In this document: positions 33,928 to 44,792 of the stretch, in pieces | Layout: every line of letters begins with the position of its first letter | Numbering within the stretch: the first letter of the stretch is position 1 | Notes under the pieces: model-generated | Told to the model about the DNA's origin: nothing | Databases searched by the model: none | Seen by the model: only the letters and a program-made list of their open reading frames with translations | Made by a program: the position numbers and the translations under genes | NCBI RefSeq assembly: GCF_037975245.1 | Contig: NC_092565.1 | Location: forward strand, 16,399,499 to 16,463,498 | Reading direction: 5' to 3' | Length of the DNA stretch: 64,000 bases | Origin: Apostichopus japonicus | Lineage: Eukaryota; Echinodermata; Holothuroidea; Aspidochirotida; Stichopodidae

Positions 33928-35010
33928 ATGGAAAAGTTGTATCGTCTCCATACATATCAGCGATGCAGTGTGATCGACATAAATCAAAGTGATTAATATA
34001 GAGTAATAAACGGTAATGGACCAACAATAGATCCCTGCAGTGGCACACCGCTTTGTATGGTCATGCAGGTTGAATGAACCCCATTATAACAAAGACGCTT
34101 TGAATTATATCACACAGGTAAGACTTTAACCGTTCAAAACAATCTTTGGAGCATTGCTATAGTTTTTGTAACAATGTAGTAGCAAGGTTGACTTAATCAA
34201 ACGCCTACTTAAATCTATTAGCATTGACTTACCAAAAGTCCTTTTTAGACATCCAACCGTCTATCAATAACTAATAATGCTGTCTCACACGATTGCTTTG
34301 CCATGAATCCAGATTGTGCTACTCTTGGTAAATTAAACTGTTCAACCTTTTCATGAAGAGATCCATGTACAGTGGTGTTGGAGGGGGGGGGGGCACTGGG
34401 GGCACGTTCCCCCCACTTTTTTCCAAAATAGCAAATGTGCCTTACTGGCAAATAAAATGTGCCCATTTGATGAAGAACTGTCTTTTGGATTTCTTAAGCC
34501 TTTGTTATTTTAATATTTTATTTTAATAATTTATTTTTAGTCTGTACATGCTATTTCTAAAATAGCATCCCATATCTTGTTGTAGCACGGTTAACAATAA
34601 ACAATCTCAATAAATAGTATTGATAGCATACTAACACATCATATATATTTAAGTGATATGGCCGGTGTGTATCAGTTTATAGTATAACGAGTGGTGGTTG
34701 TGGAATGAGGAAGTGCCCCTCTGATGTTGTGCTCTCACACTTTTTGGAAGCTTCCTACCCCCCTGTCCGTGTACATTTTTGTCCAAGGTCTTTTTGAAAC
34801 TACGGTTATCACTGATATTGGTCTATAATTCCACACGTCTAGTTTCGACCCATTGTCGTAGGTAGGTATCACTTTGGCCACCGTCCATCTTGACGCCGGG
34901 AAATCATATAAGTTGCGCATTTTTTTGTAACATGTAAGCGCTGATTTTATCGGTACCCGTAGCTTTTGAATTATCAAGATGCTGTAGATACCTAATAACA
35001 AATTCATGTG
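33928..35010 (-). mobile_element. CR1/Jockey-like LINE reverse transcriptase remnant, split by a MITE
   Basis: Minus-strand reading, with frameshifts: ASRWTVAKVIPTYDNGSKLD then NYRPISVITVVSK (about 34930-34790), LPRVAQSGFMAKQSCETALL (about 34340-34275), a DLS..RLIKSTLL block (about 34220), GVP.QGSIVGPL and LYINHFDL (about 34050-33980), and YGDDTTF at the very edge (33935-33955). These are the RT blocks in order. The 396-bp element at 34370-34765 interrupts it. The left edge coincides with the end of unit 2. Confidence 0.7.
34370..34765. mobile_element. hAT-type MITE inside the RT remnant
   Basis: Ends CAGTGGTGTTGGA and, reverse-complemented, CAGGGGGGTAGGA (10 of 13 identical). Flanking 8-bp repeats are TCCATGTA (34362-34369) and TCCGTGTA (34766-34773), 7 of 8 identical. 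Removing the element rejoins the RT reading across VHG(Q/S)LHEK. A long G run lies just inside the left end. No transposase is encoded. Confidence 0.75.
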
Positions 35011-35594
35011 ATAACTTTAGGAATATTTAACAGAAATCCATTTGAAATCTCTGACAATACATATTGCTTTAACGTTTCCATACTTTTGTTTTCCTGTGAA
35101 TTCTGGCTTGTCGCAAATTTGTTTGCTACAGATGTAAAAAGAAGTTAATTTGCGATATCGATATCGTTATTGATATCTGTATCAAGTACCTGTAAGATAG
35201 ATGTAGCCCAACAGTGTCACGTATTCCCCATTGATTGTACATTTCTCAAAGCTTGCCAGATATATATTTCCATTATTCTTTAAAGGCGATATCGCTCGTA
35301 GACTTTTTTTCGAGGGCGCTGGCATTTTCGAGGTTTCAGCGAGGTTTACTGGGACCCCGAAAACTCACGTGACCTCGGTGGCAAATTTAGATCAGTGAAT
35401 AGCACAGGCAAGCGTATTCGTAACAAGCCCGTACCCATGCACACATAATGTTATAACACAGCATTTCAGATTATTGTACTGTTTACCGTAAAGGATTTTC
35501 GTACGCGATAGTTTGTTGTTTGTGTGCCTTTTGAGTAAAGAATACTGTACGATTTTCGTGCAAATACATTCGATTAGACTAGAGTATAGTGACA
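35011..35594. other. Flank upstream of the three-exon gene
   Basis: No coding exon recognised. CACGTGACC near 35368 is an E-box-like motif about 225 bp before the ATG, which may belong to the promoter; there is no other support. Confidence 0.3.
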
Positions 35595-38500
35595 ATGTTG
35601 GAAAAGGGATCAGGGCAAGGAGAATCGGGCGAAAGAAAACGACCTTATCCTGGAACGAGCGTAGGTTCAAGTGGAGGAAAGCCATTGTTGCATGGACCTG
35701 ACAAAAACAGCAGTGCAAAGGAACAACAGCGACGAAGAGATGCCACGAAGATCTATCTTCTACGTTCCTACAGTACGTAAACTGGCAAATGGAGAAAGAA
35801 CTCTACAAACATGTCCACGATTTGACTTCTGTTAGCAACGCAGATTTCGCAAAACATTTGCTTCAGGATCACACAAAAAGGTAATGATTTGCTAAGCTAG
35901 GCTAAAACTGTATAGGGTAATACTAGTACATAGTTACCTAGGACAATATTGTCCTAGGTAACTGTCAGTATTGCGAAGTACAGAAAACTGCAAAGTTCGG
36001 ACACCCCTAAGAAATACACGATTTCACCATGATAACCTACAAGCGAAAGCCAATATGATCACTAAAAACTAGGAAGCTACAGTTATTTCCTCTCCAAAAT
36101 GACCCGTGCGCAAGTATGTACGTACATATTTGTCAATAAAATGAAGACAGTTTTTGGGGTATTTTAAGGCTTAGGTGTTCGAACTTCGCAGTGTCTATGC
36201 TATTGTATTTGTAACATACATGATTTGATGAGCCTAGGCTTTGTAACTAGGCCTATCATTCAATATTTTTCCAATGGACCTAGCGTATGCTAACCTTATC
36301 ATACTTATCCTAGCACAAAATAGCAGTAAGTTGTATTACTGAGTCATCATCATCACTGTTTGTGAATGCTTGTCATGAGGATACTGTATAGGCTGTGGCT
36401 ATTCGTACGACTAGTTGTAACAATTATTTATAAACTATTCTTACGACAAAGGCAAATTCAAGTGCAGTAAAGTAAATAAAGCAACTGCGCATGTAGTAGG
36501 GCTAACCCTAACCCTAAACATTACCCTAAACCTCAATGCTAACCCTAACCGGAAGTTATTGTTACTCCTCGTCGTAAAGTTAGTACTCCTAATCATAAAA
36601 ATAGCAACTGCCCATGCGTAGTCGGAAATTATTCTTACGACTAGTTGTAAGAATAGCCATTTTGTACTGTATACAGTTAAAAATTAAAATATCCTTCCTA
36701 AAGAAGACTGACAGGGACTGGGGTCTTTAGTTTCACTCCTCATATTTATGCCATGGAAAGCTGGGCCTTCTCATCACCAAAAAGAAAACTGTTTTTTGCC
36801 TCAACAAATTGATGGAAATATATTTTCTAACCACTAGGCCTAGATGATCTGTTCATCCCCACCCCCTCCAGGTTCTAAATTGTTATCAGCTCTCCTTGTT
36901 TGAGGAATAATTCTTGTGAATGAGCATTTGAAAGAAAAGCCTCACCTATGCCCAGTCATAATTAACTAGGCATATAACATAGGACTAAGGCCTATATAGT
37001 ATTAGTAATAAGTATCTGAATTTAGTGTTCATAGTAACTGTATTCCCTAATTTTGTAATATACACCAGTGAGGAAGGCCTACTGTGCTGTACAAGTACAA
37101 CCACATGGACCTGCAATTTTTCCTATAAAAATAATGCATCTACATAAATAATTTAAAATCACTACTAACTGATTCACATGTTTTCACACCGCTGCGTATG
37201 CAACTAGACCTTAGGTTTTTCTAAGGTCAGCCACAGCCAGCATATATGCAATCAAGTTTTAATGGTTCATTTGGGCAACAGGGTGTTATACTGTTATCTA
37301 CTGACTGTCTGTCCAATATTCCAGCAATCATGTGTACATTTCTGTGTTTGGGATTTTTGAAGGAACCCAACTGCTATGCAAGAAATTAGGTAAATTAGCC
37401 TCACAAATTGAGGGACCATATTAGTACATATAGCTATACCTATATAAACCTTTATATAGCCATGCCTGGAGGTAAGAAAGTACCAGTTTTTTTTTGCGTA
37501 GGCCTGATGCTCATACTTTATGATGCTGTGCTAAGTTATCATATTTTTTATATAGTCAGTACTATGCTTGTTTTTGTTCAGCTTCTTGTGAATGATCTGA
37601 TGTTTAGTGTTCAAAAATTATAATATCTATTAAATTTGGTGGCCGAAACTATCTCTTGTGGAGAGTAATCTAGCGTTAAATTAATGGTAGTCTGAAATCA
37701 AGCTATTCATGTAAACAGGAAGTTTTCACAATGGTGGGCTTATGTCATGGAGTAAGCTAGCATTTCAATTCTCACTCATGAAACCAACTGCTCACATAAA
37801 CAGGAAGTTTACACAGTAGGTAAACTTCAAACTTTGATCAAAAGACTGGACATCTTTTAGCGATATGAAACCAATCAGTTCACTAAGACAGGAAGTTTAC
37901 ATAGTAAATTTTACATTGACATGTGAGCTCAAGTTGTTGGGCAAGCAGTTGGGCAATACAAAATTATCCTTACAATTCTTGAAAGGTACTGCGGTTTATG
38001 GATATGTTGAAGAAGAGTATGAAAGAATATCTCATCCTTATCTGGGTTTAAATCAATGTGGGTTAACAATATGTTATTATTGAAATCTGCCTAAGTGTTT
38101 GTTTGTTACTTTTCTCTTTCATATTTATTCTTGGGTAGGTATGATAAAAACATGTATGTTTGTAATGATTTGGTCATTACCAGATTCATTACGCATACAA
38201 TTAAGCTTGGGGTGTACAGTAAAATTACTATTTCAGTTATATGATTTACAGACAATTTTTTTTGTTTCATCGTATAGGTTTCAAATGCATCTTTTCCGGA
38301 AAGATGCTGAAAGTCAAACAGAGGCATTCTCAGCAGCTGTCACCACAGAAAGATCAGTTGACACTCAGAAAGGAGAAGGTAAATTTATATGTTTATCCTT
38401 GCATGAATTACAGACTGGAAGAGCAGTGATAATCTTATCTGATCTGATGTGATCAGAAAAATAATACAATTTCATTCTCATTAAATTGCAAAGAAAAGAA

Positions 38501-39824
38501 AAAGATGGTAGCATATTGCTCATCCACTAAAAAGCATACATGTGTATGAGAATTTATAAAAGTAAGTGGGCCTGATATTATCAGGATCTTCTTTAGAGGC
38601 AAACTGACTAGTAACAGTAAATTCAAGAGACACAATAGAGCCTGGAACAGAGAGGACATGGTGAACACAAAGAAAGAAGTTAATGGTGTATTGAACAAAA
38701 GGAGTCAGTGAAAGCAGAGGTATTTAGATAAACTGTGGAGTACAAAGCGAGGATTAAGTAAGGAGAGAGGGCGAATAAACTATAGCAGAATACAGAGATG
38801 GAGCAGGATAAAGTTAGTCATGTCCTTCCTGTATATTGAGCCCATTCAGTTGAATGGTGCTAGGGCACTCCGTCCACTCTCTCTATCTCTGCTGTGGTGT
38901 ACTGTGTCTGAGATGGTTAGTCTACGAATTTAGTTACCTGTTGGGACATGTCTTTAATGGTATGATTGGGGAGCTGAAAGTGTTCCCCTACTGGAGTCTC
39001 CTTTCATGGTATTGACTTGTGACTAGAACTGCTTCTTGAGGGTGGTCTTGGTTTCACCAACATACTTGTAACTTCAATGTCCTCTAAACTCAATGACACC
39101 ATTTAAATTGAAATATCAGTTTCCAGTGCTGCATAAGTGTGATAAGTTCTAAACAAAAGGTATATTTTTAGTCACAGCCAAGGGCGTAGGAACCGGGGGG
39201 CTGGGGGGGGGGGTGCCAGCCCCCCCGTGAAAAATGTGGAGGGGCAGGAGTATCATTGCGCCCCCCCCCCGCTTCGCAAGTCAGAAAACCCCTTTTTCAT
39301 TTCCAAATGAGAAAAAAAATCTCATTTGGAGCGCCAAATTGCATCTAAGGCCTGGTGAAAATACAAAATTAAGTTTACAAAATGGAGTGGGTGTTGAAGT
39401 GTACTATATTGCACCAAATTGCATCTAAAGCTACCTGGAAATGCAAAAAATTCCAAAGGGGGAGGGGGCACCCCCTCCCCTTAGACCCCTCTCCCAGGTC
39501 GGCCATCAGTCTTCAGCCCCCCCCCATTCAAAAGTACCTTCCTATGCCACTGGTCACAGCCATAGAAGCTATAGCAGGATACTTGCAATCTAGTAACTCT
39601 TGTTTTATGTAATCTCTACAGATACTCCTGATCCAGTTACTTCAACACCTCTCAAGAAGCCATCTGCCAATGTTCTGTCCAATGTCACCAGTAGGATTAG
39701 ATATGGAGCAGCATGGGAGAGAAACCTCAGACTATACGAATACACATTGCCACATTTACATGATCCTGAACAAAAGAGATCATACATATGGCAGGGGCAA
39801 GCACTTTTCCCAGACTTTTGTTGA
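35595..39824 (+). CDS. Three-exon gene of unknown function with an apparent one-base frameshift
   Basis: Exon 1 35595-35880, exon 2 38278-38378, exon 3 39622-39824 (TGA 39822-39824). Splice sites are GT/AG with matching phases (2, then 1). Exon 1 reads MLEKGSGQGESGERKR ... KEQQRRRDATKIYLLRSYS in one frame, then from 35774 YVNWQMEKELYKHVHDL ... HLLQDHTKR in another. One missing base near 35773 would reconcile them to a protein of about 196 residues. The block from KIYL through NW to DFAKHLL resembles a short helical domain found in many uncharacterised aquatic-animal proteins (basic start, single W, then a FLL-type helix). Exon 2 has FRKDAESQTEAFS; exon 3 has VTSRIRYGAAWERNLRLYE. The product would be basic and possibly nuclear (inference). 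It could be a recent pseudogene or an assembly error. Confidence 0.55.
35932..35963. repeat. Perfect 32-bp palindrome
   Basis: The half-arm AGTTACCTAGGACAAT is followed at once by its exact reverse complement. It lies in the first intron of the 35595 gene, 52 bp after the donor, and does not extend further. Confidence 0.95.
35987..36192. mobile_element. MITE-like element with imperfect terminal inverted repeats
   Basis: The left end ACTGCAAAGTTCGGACACCC pairs with the right end, which reverse-complements to ACTGCGAAGTTCGAACACCT. The body has no coding potential. No convincing target-site duplication was found. Confidence 0.6.
36391..36664. mobile_element. MITE with 9-bp direct repeats and internal telomere-like repeats
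   Basis: TACTGTATA flanks both sides (36382-36390 and 36665-36673). Near-terminal inverted repeats are GGCTATTCGTACGACTAGTT at 36397 and GGCTATTCTTACAACTAGTC on the complement ending at 36658. Inside, at about 36500-36550, are several CTAACCCTAACCCTAA-type units. A 9-bp duplication would suit a Mutator-like element (inference). Confidence 0.6.
38900..39115 (-). mobile_element. Penelope-like element, GIY-YIG endonuclease remnant
   Basis: On the minus strand, across a frameshift: YVGETKTTLKK, then HKS..., then VGEHFQLPNHTIKDM. The order of a YVGET core followed by EHF..H.I.DM matches the GIY-YIG domain at the C-terminus of Penelope-like retroelements. No RT is recognised next to it. Confidence 0.5.
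39179..39552. mobile_element. hAT-type MITE with perfect 8-bp target-site duplication
   Basis: Ends CAAGGGCGTAGG and, reverse-complemented, CAGTGGCATAGG. GTCACAGC flanks both sides (39171-39178, 39553-39560). Interior G and C runs at 39196-39230, 39259-39270 and 39458-39482. It sits in the intron between exons 2 and 3 of the 35595 gene. Confidence 0.85.
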
Positions 39825-41930
39825 GAGGTTGTGCGACATTCACAAACGTTGGATTAGCAGCTAATGATACATCTGCATCACCAGATTGAGATAAATTGCT
39901 TTCGTCCATTTTGTTCGATAGTAGCTATGACTATGAATCAGGAGCTTGGCCACCCTCTAAGTCAAGGTGGGCAAGGTTGGGGAAATTCAATCAAGGAGTA
40001 ACAATCCAAGAATGGCCAGCTTTATATTGTATATAGACCTACACGCACAGCGTGTATAAATATCTGTATCGGTTTATTTATACTGGTGTTCATTTCCGTT
40101 GCCAGGAGGGGATATGATTTGAACGTGGGGGAGGGTGTGGTGGGTGGGGAGGGGGTCCCATTTGAAGTGTCCAAACGATGCTAATCTTTACATCTGTCTT
40201 CTTGAATCACTTGTACCCCTATCGACACGATCAATCAGTCCTGTCTCTCACCTCCTCTCATGCACTGGTGTATTTATTTCCTGGCAAGATAACAGTTAGG
40301 CATAGTAAGGGTCAGAGGTCATCACAACTTAAAGAGTTGTGCGAGTCCCTGTGGTCTCTTACATCCTGGTAGCAGTAGAGAGAAGAAGCCTAATAGATCA
40401 GAAACCATAATCATCTTCTGTTGTGTCTTATTTTCCAGCATCCTTGAAACATTATATCCTTCCCCTTTGATTTGTTGATGTCATAAAGCTGTATTTTTGT
40501 TGTGCATTATTTAATTCCAGTAATTAGATTGTATATTCTTCTTGTGTATTTGACAGTATCCCAGTGATATCCATTTTTCTGCTCTTGGTTTTTTTTCTCT
40601 GTACTTTCATATCATATCTATCTCTACCCTAGCCTCCATCTCCACATTTTTTTTACTTTCTTCCTCCATCCCTTCATATGTCTTTCACTCTTTCTTTTTT
40701 GACCTCTTTCCTCCCCTCTGTTTACCCTGTATGTTTTAGTTTGCCGACTCCCCCCCCCCCCGCGTCTCACCCCCAAAAAAGTTCACAAGGTTGACAAGTC
40801 TCCCCGTGCTAGTCCCAAGCTATACACCCTTGTTGTGGTGACCGTTCAATATACTTGCGGATCAAATGGAAAGCCCCACCCCCACCCCTTTTTCCCAGTG
40901 TAATGAATCGGCAAATGGAAGATTATTCGGAGTTGTTCGTGATGGTTCAATGATCTTATAGTCAGGCATAGGCCTATATGGTTCTCTTTGTCCTTCATTG
41001 CCGTCGAAGTTTGAAATGAATTAATCGTGCTAGGAACTTCCGGGCAATGTTTAATTTTCTGTGGCAAGAAAAAAAGCTTCCCCCCAGTCTCTCCTGGTTG
41101 ACTATATAGAGCCTGTACGCCTATATGGTCACACAATAGTATAGATAAGTATGATCCATGCAGACAGCTAGTATATATTTTTTAAATTCAATCCAATTTC
41201 AGTTAAAGTTTCGAGTTGTAATTCGAGTCAGTCGAGATGAGGTGCCCCATGGTGGAGCTGGGTAACCCACCCCAACCCCGTTGCCGACTTTTTGGGGTGG
41301 GGTTAGGGGTGCAAGGACAGGGTTTACGTGCACCGATTAGGAGGACGGGGTGCAGCTAGGGCAAGTGCTCTGTGATCGCCTAAAGGGCCCGTTGCCAGGA
41401 GTCCAAAAATAATCAAATATACATATTTATCTATATATGGTATATGACATAAAATGCTTTGTCTTACCCTCCTGATATATAACTAAAATTTATTTATAAA
41501 ATACAATGTAAGCTGTGACTGTCTATGTATAATTAATACCTAAATTGGCTGAAATACCAATTGTTCACACATGACGGACTTGACTTTACGTTTGATACCC
41601 AATTTTGTAATCACTTCAGTCAATTTTTTCACTCATTCGCGTTTGTCTTTTTGTGACACCAGTCAGCGTGAATCAGACATAAAGTTCATAACTATTAGTT
41701 TCTTGAGCTGTTTCTTGACTTCGACTGCTCACCATGTAGGCCTAAAAGAGTAAAAGCAAGGAACTGCTAGAGTAGCAGCTCCCTGGTCAAACTATTACGC
41801 CTGATGCAAAGCTCGACCGTAACCTATACTGTACAGCCCATTAGTTGTGAAAAGTTCTGAACGTAAAACAAAGCACAGAGTTTTGTATCACACAACACAC
41901 ACGAAAACGCGGCGTAATACCGCATACTAC
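39825..41930. other. No gene recognised; low-complexity C/T and G/C runs
   Basis: Pyrimidine-rich stretch at 40560-40740, a C run at 40750-40761, and G/C-rich repeats of GGGGTGGGGTTAGGGG type at 41270-41320. Open frames here are short and lack domain or splice support. Confidence 0.5.
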
Positions 41931-41934
41931 TGAC

Positions 41935-41962
41935 CAGGGAGTTGTTCCATAACAACTCCCTG
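41935..41962. repeat. Near-perfect hairpin, 12-bp stem and 4-base loop
   Basis: CAGGGAGTTGTT, loop CCAT, AACAACTCCCTG. The left side of this hairpin also pairs with an earlier CTCCCTGGTCA at 41779-41789 (TGACCAGGGAG at 41931-41941), so two alternative inverted pairings exist. It lies 22 bp before an open exon-like frame. Confidence 0.85.
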
Positions 41963-41983
41963 TACTGCCACAGACAAGAAACT

Positions 41984-42196
41984 ATGCAGGAATTTCGCCA
42001 AGGCCACCGTTCAAGTAACCGAACCCGTTTATTGCTTACTAGCCGTAAATACGGGATTGCTGAGAAATTACGAGACAACAGCGACGAACCGGTAGAGGGT
42101 AGTATTGATATTATTTTTGAATCGGGTGGTGTGAAGGACAGAATTTACGAGGAAATTACGAGCGATCCCACCTTTAAGATTTCATTTTTACAACAG
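41984..42196 (+). CDS. Possible single coding exon, unknown product
   Basis: An ATG at 41984 opens 71 codons: MQEFRQGHRSSNRTRLLLTS ... DNSDEPVEGSIDIIFESGG ... TSDPTFKISFLQQ, ending at CAACAG/GTCTGT, a weak donor in phase 0. The residue composition looks coding (charged, no low-complexity) but I recognise no family. Its phase does not fit the gene 3 cap exon, which needs one leading base, so it is not that gene's start exon. Confidence 0.35.
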
Positions 42197-43140
42197 GTCT
42201 GTTTGGCAAGTCTGTGTTGCAGTGTTTGTAGCTATTTTGACGATGGATATACTGTATGGGCTGGGTTAATAAGAACATTTCTTAGCACTTAATGTTCGTT
42301 GTAGAAAAGAAGGAACATGTCTTGAGACGTTAACATTAAATGTTGATATATAACATAATTGCATTTTATTTTTTGTAAATGTTTCATGATTTACAGCTTA
42401 TTATCCTGCATAAAGCTTGATAACTTTCCAGATAATACAATAACTTTATCAGCAATTGTTTTTATCCACAATGTTGTTATTATGGCATCGTCTATACCCG
42501 CGCTGTATCATACATTGCTTCCAGTGTGAGTTTGCATGCTGTGTCATTTGTTGAAAGCTACGGGCGATTGAAACTCCAAGAGTATCATATCCATATATGA
42601 TCCACTTCTGATTCGCTTCGTATGGGACTCTGTGTAGTTTTGCTAATGAATGCTCTACATCGGCTCTCCACGTACAAATGGTGGAACATTCCATGACTGA
42701 CATGAAATATGTTTGATTAAAATAAAAACCTACTCCAAAAGTATATGTATATAGTAGCTTAATATATCACCTCAACTTTCATTGCGACACGTACCCAGCG
42801 TGACTAAGTACAGTACCGTGAATGCATGGTGTATAGCCGTGTCAAATGTAACTGCTATACTTGAACTCACAAAAAGTACGTGTTGATCTCATAAACTTGA
42901 ACTTCCTGAAAACGGACTTCCTTATATGGAAACGTGTTCTCTAAAAGGCAGTATTGCGTACTTTGTCTAGATTGAGATTGTTGTTGCTTCTTGTACCATG
43001 TTCATTAATTCTATACTTCTTTCAATGTGGGGTCTTTTCCCCGCTTTTGCACTTCCCATTTGACTTTATCACGCTTTGTCTTTTGTATCTGAACCTGTTA
43101 CTTTCCCTTGAACCCGAATAGTACGGTCGGCATCACATGA
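42197..43140. other. No feature recognised
   Basis: AT-rich sequence with short open frames on the minus strand (42449-42703) and no splice-site-supported exon or repeat family that I could recognise. Confidence 0.5.
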
Positions 43141-43142
43141 TA

Positions 43143-43353
43143 TGGCAAGCCATCAGTCTCAAACCGTGCAGGAATCGACATACACCGATTTAAATCGACA
43201 TATACCAATTTATTAAACTGGAATAAGTCGATTTAAATCGGTAGAAGTCAATTTTAAGCTGCTGGAAACTGGTTTAAGTCGAAGGAAATTGGTATATGTC
43301 GATTTAAATCGGTATACGTCGATTCCCCACGATTTAAGACTGATGGCCCGCCA
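43143..43353. mobile_element. Foldback MITE with long terminal inverted repeats and TA flanks
   Basis: TA at 43141-43142 and 43354-43355. The arms run about 65 bp each: TGGCAAGCCATCAGTCTCAA ... CATATACCAATTT at left, and the same with a few changes when the right side is reverse-complemented (TGGCGGGCCATCAGTCTTAA...). A CGATTTAAATCG motif recurs inside. TA duplication and long arms suggest a Tc1/mariner-type MITE. Confidence 0.8.
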
Positions 43354-43580
43354 TAGCAGCCCTCCTCACACTACATGTCAAGTTGCTTTGCTGCAGCTAA
43401 AACCTTTGTCAGCCTAACGAGGGCGAATATCTCAGTCTATGATAACAACTGAGACATTTGTACCACTATTCAACCCTGCAGGTTACTTCATATGCTTTAC
43501 AGACCAAGCACTGTCGAGGCTGACTTTATCAGTCAGGTGCGTATCCGGGGGGGGGCGTTGGGGGAGGGCGCCCCCCGGGT

Positions 43581-43685
43581 AAGGAAAAGAAGAGAGAAAA
43601 AAAGAGAAGAAAAAGGGAAAAGGAGGGGGGAAAAAGAAAAGGAGGAGAGGAAGGAAGGGAAAAGAAAAAGAAAAAGAGAGAAAAA
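43581..43685. repeat. 105-bp uninterrupted polypurine tract
   Basis: Only A and G on the + strand from 43581 to 43685, with AAAAAG, GAGAGG and GGGGGG sub-blocks. The long open frames across it on both strands reflect low complexity, not coding. Confidence 0.9.
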
Positions 43686-44368
43686 TGAGAAAAGGAGGGA
43701 GTAGAAGATAGCCAAGACCTCGGGAAGAGAAAGAGGAACAGTCATAGTTAAAGCGATGATCCCTATTATATACACAGGGTAGCCAGTGACAGATCAAGGA
43801 TTACGGAGCGGGTGTGCGCCTCACCCTACCCCTTACACCGACAACTCCATTTTTGACGTTTCCATATTTCCTCTCTCACTAATGTATCTATATAAATACT
43901 ATATATGGTCTAACATAACGCGCGTGTGTGTATGGACGCCTTAAACAATTGTACGATTGTGCAATATGGAACCAACTGTGGCTGATATTGAACTCGACCG
44001 AGTCGTCGGGGAACATGACGCATTTCGGGAAGGGGCGACCGCCCCCCCCCCGAGCAAATTTTCTTTATGACATCGCTAGTAATTTCAAAATAGACAATGC
44101 TTAGATGCAACTTACAAGGCCTGAGAAGTGTCATTTCCAGCGATCTGGGAGGCATTTTCGGCCAAAATTTTTATTGTACGCTTCGCGCCAACTCATGGTG
44201 GCGCTTCGCTTAGATAGTTTGCCTACCGGCTTCGCCCCTCCCTTGGCAATTACTCGCTACACGCCTGTTCGAGTTTGTAAAGCAAAGAGCAGATATAACA
44301 TCGTATCAGTGAGCATTGAAATGCATGTTCCACGATGAACAGTCTCAAAAACTGTCTATGTGTATAGT

Positions 44369-44792
44369 CAAAGGCGTAGGAGCCCAATTTGATTTGGGGC
44401 CTGTAACGAAAAAAAAGGCCAACATTTTTCGCGCGCAAAGCGCGCGCTCAATACATCGATGCCAATATCATATAAGCAAGCATCGGTCATTACATTGCAT
44501 GGCATCGTGTACCTTACGGTCCGTGAAAGTTACACAGTATACCGCCGGATGCTAATGTAAACAACCAAATGTCTTATGTAGATGGAGAAAAAGCATACAG
44601 ATCCATTTATGTCAAAACTCTCTTTTACAGTAGTAATGTCGGTCAAGCTTACAACTTTATTTTAATTACCAAGGAGATCATTTTTAAGCTATTCATTGCT
44701 ATTTATTTTTCTTTAAGTAGGTGCCCGAAGAAAATGGGAAAAATTTGGTTGCGGGGGGGGGGGGGGGCACTCCTACGGGACCTACGCCTATG
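44369..44792. mobile_element. hAT-type MITE nested in the 43534-45471 element
   Basis: Ends CAAAGGCGTAGG and, reverse-complemented, CATAGGCGTAGG (11 of 12). Flanks TGTATAGT (44361-44368) and TGTGTGGT (44793-44800), 6 of 8 identical. A G run of about 16 at 44752-44767 lies inside the right end. No transposase. Confidence 0.68.

Noticed and set aside
43483-43797. Overlapping long frames on both strands rich in K/E/R or S/F/L
   Set aside because: Produced by the polypurine tract and GC runs of a mobile-element mosaic.
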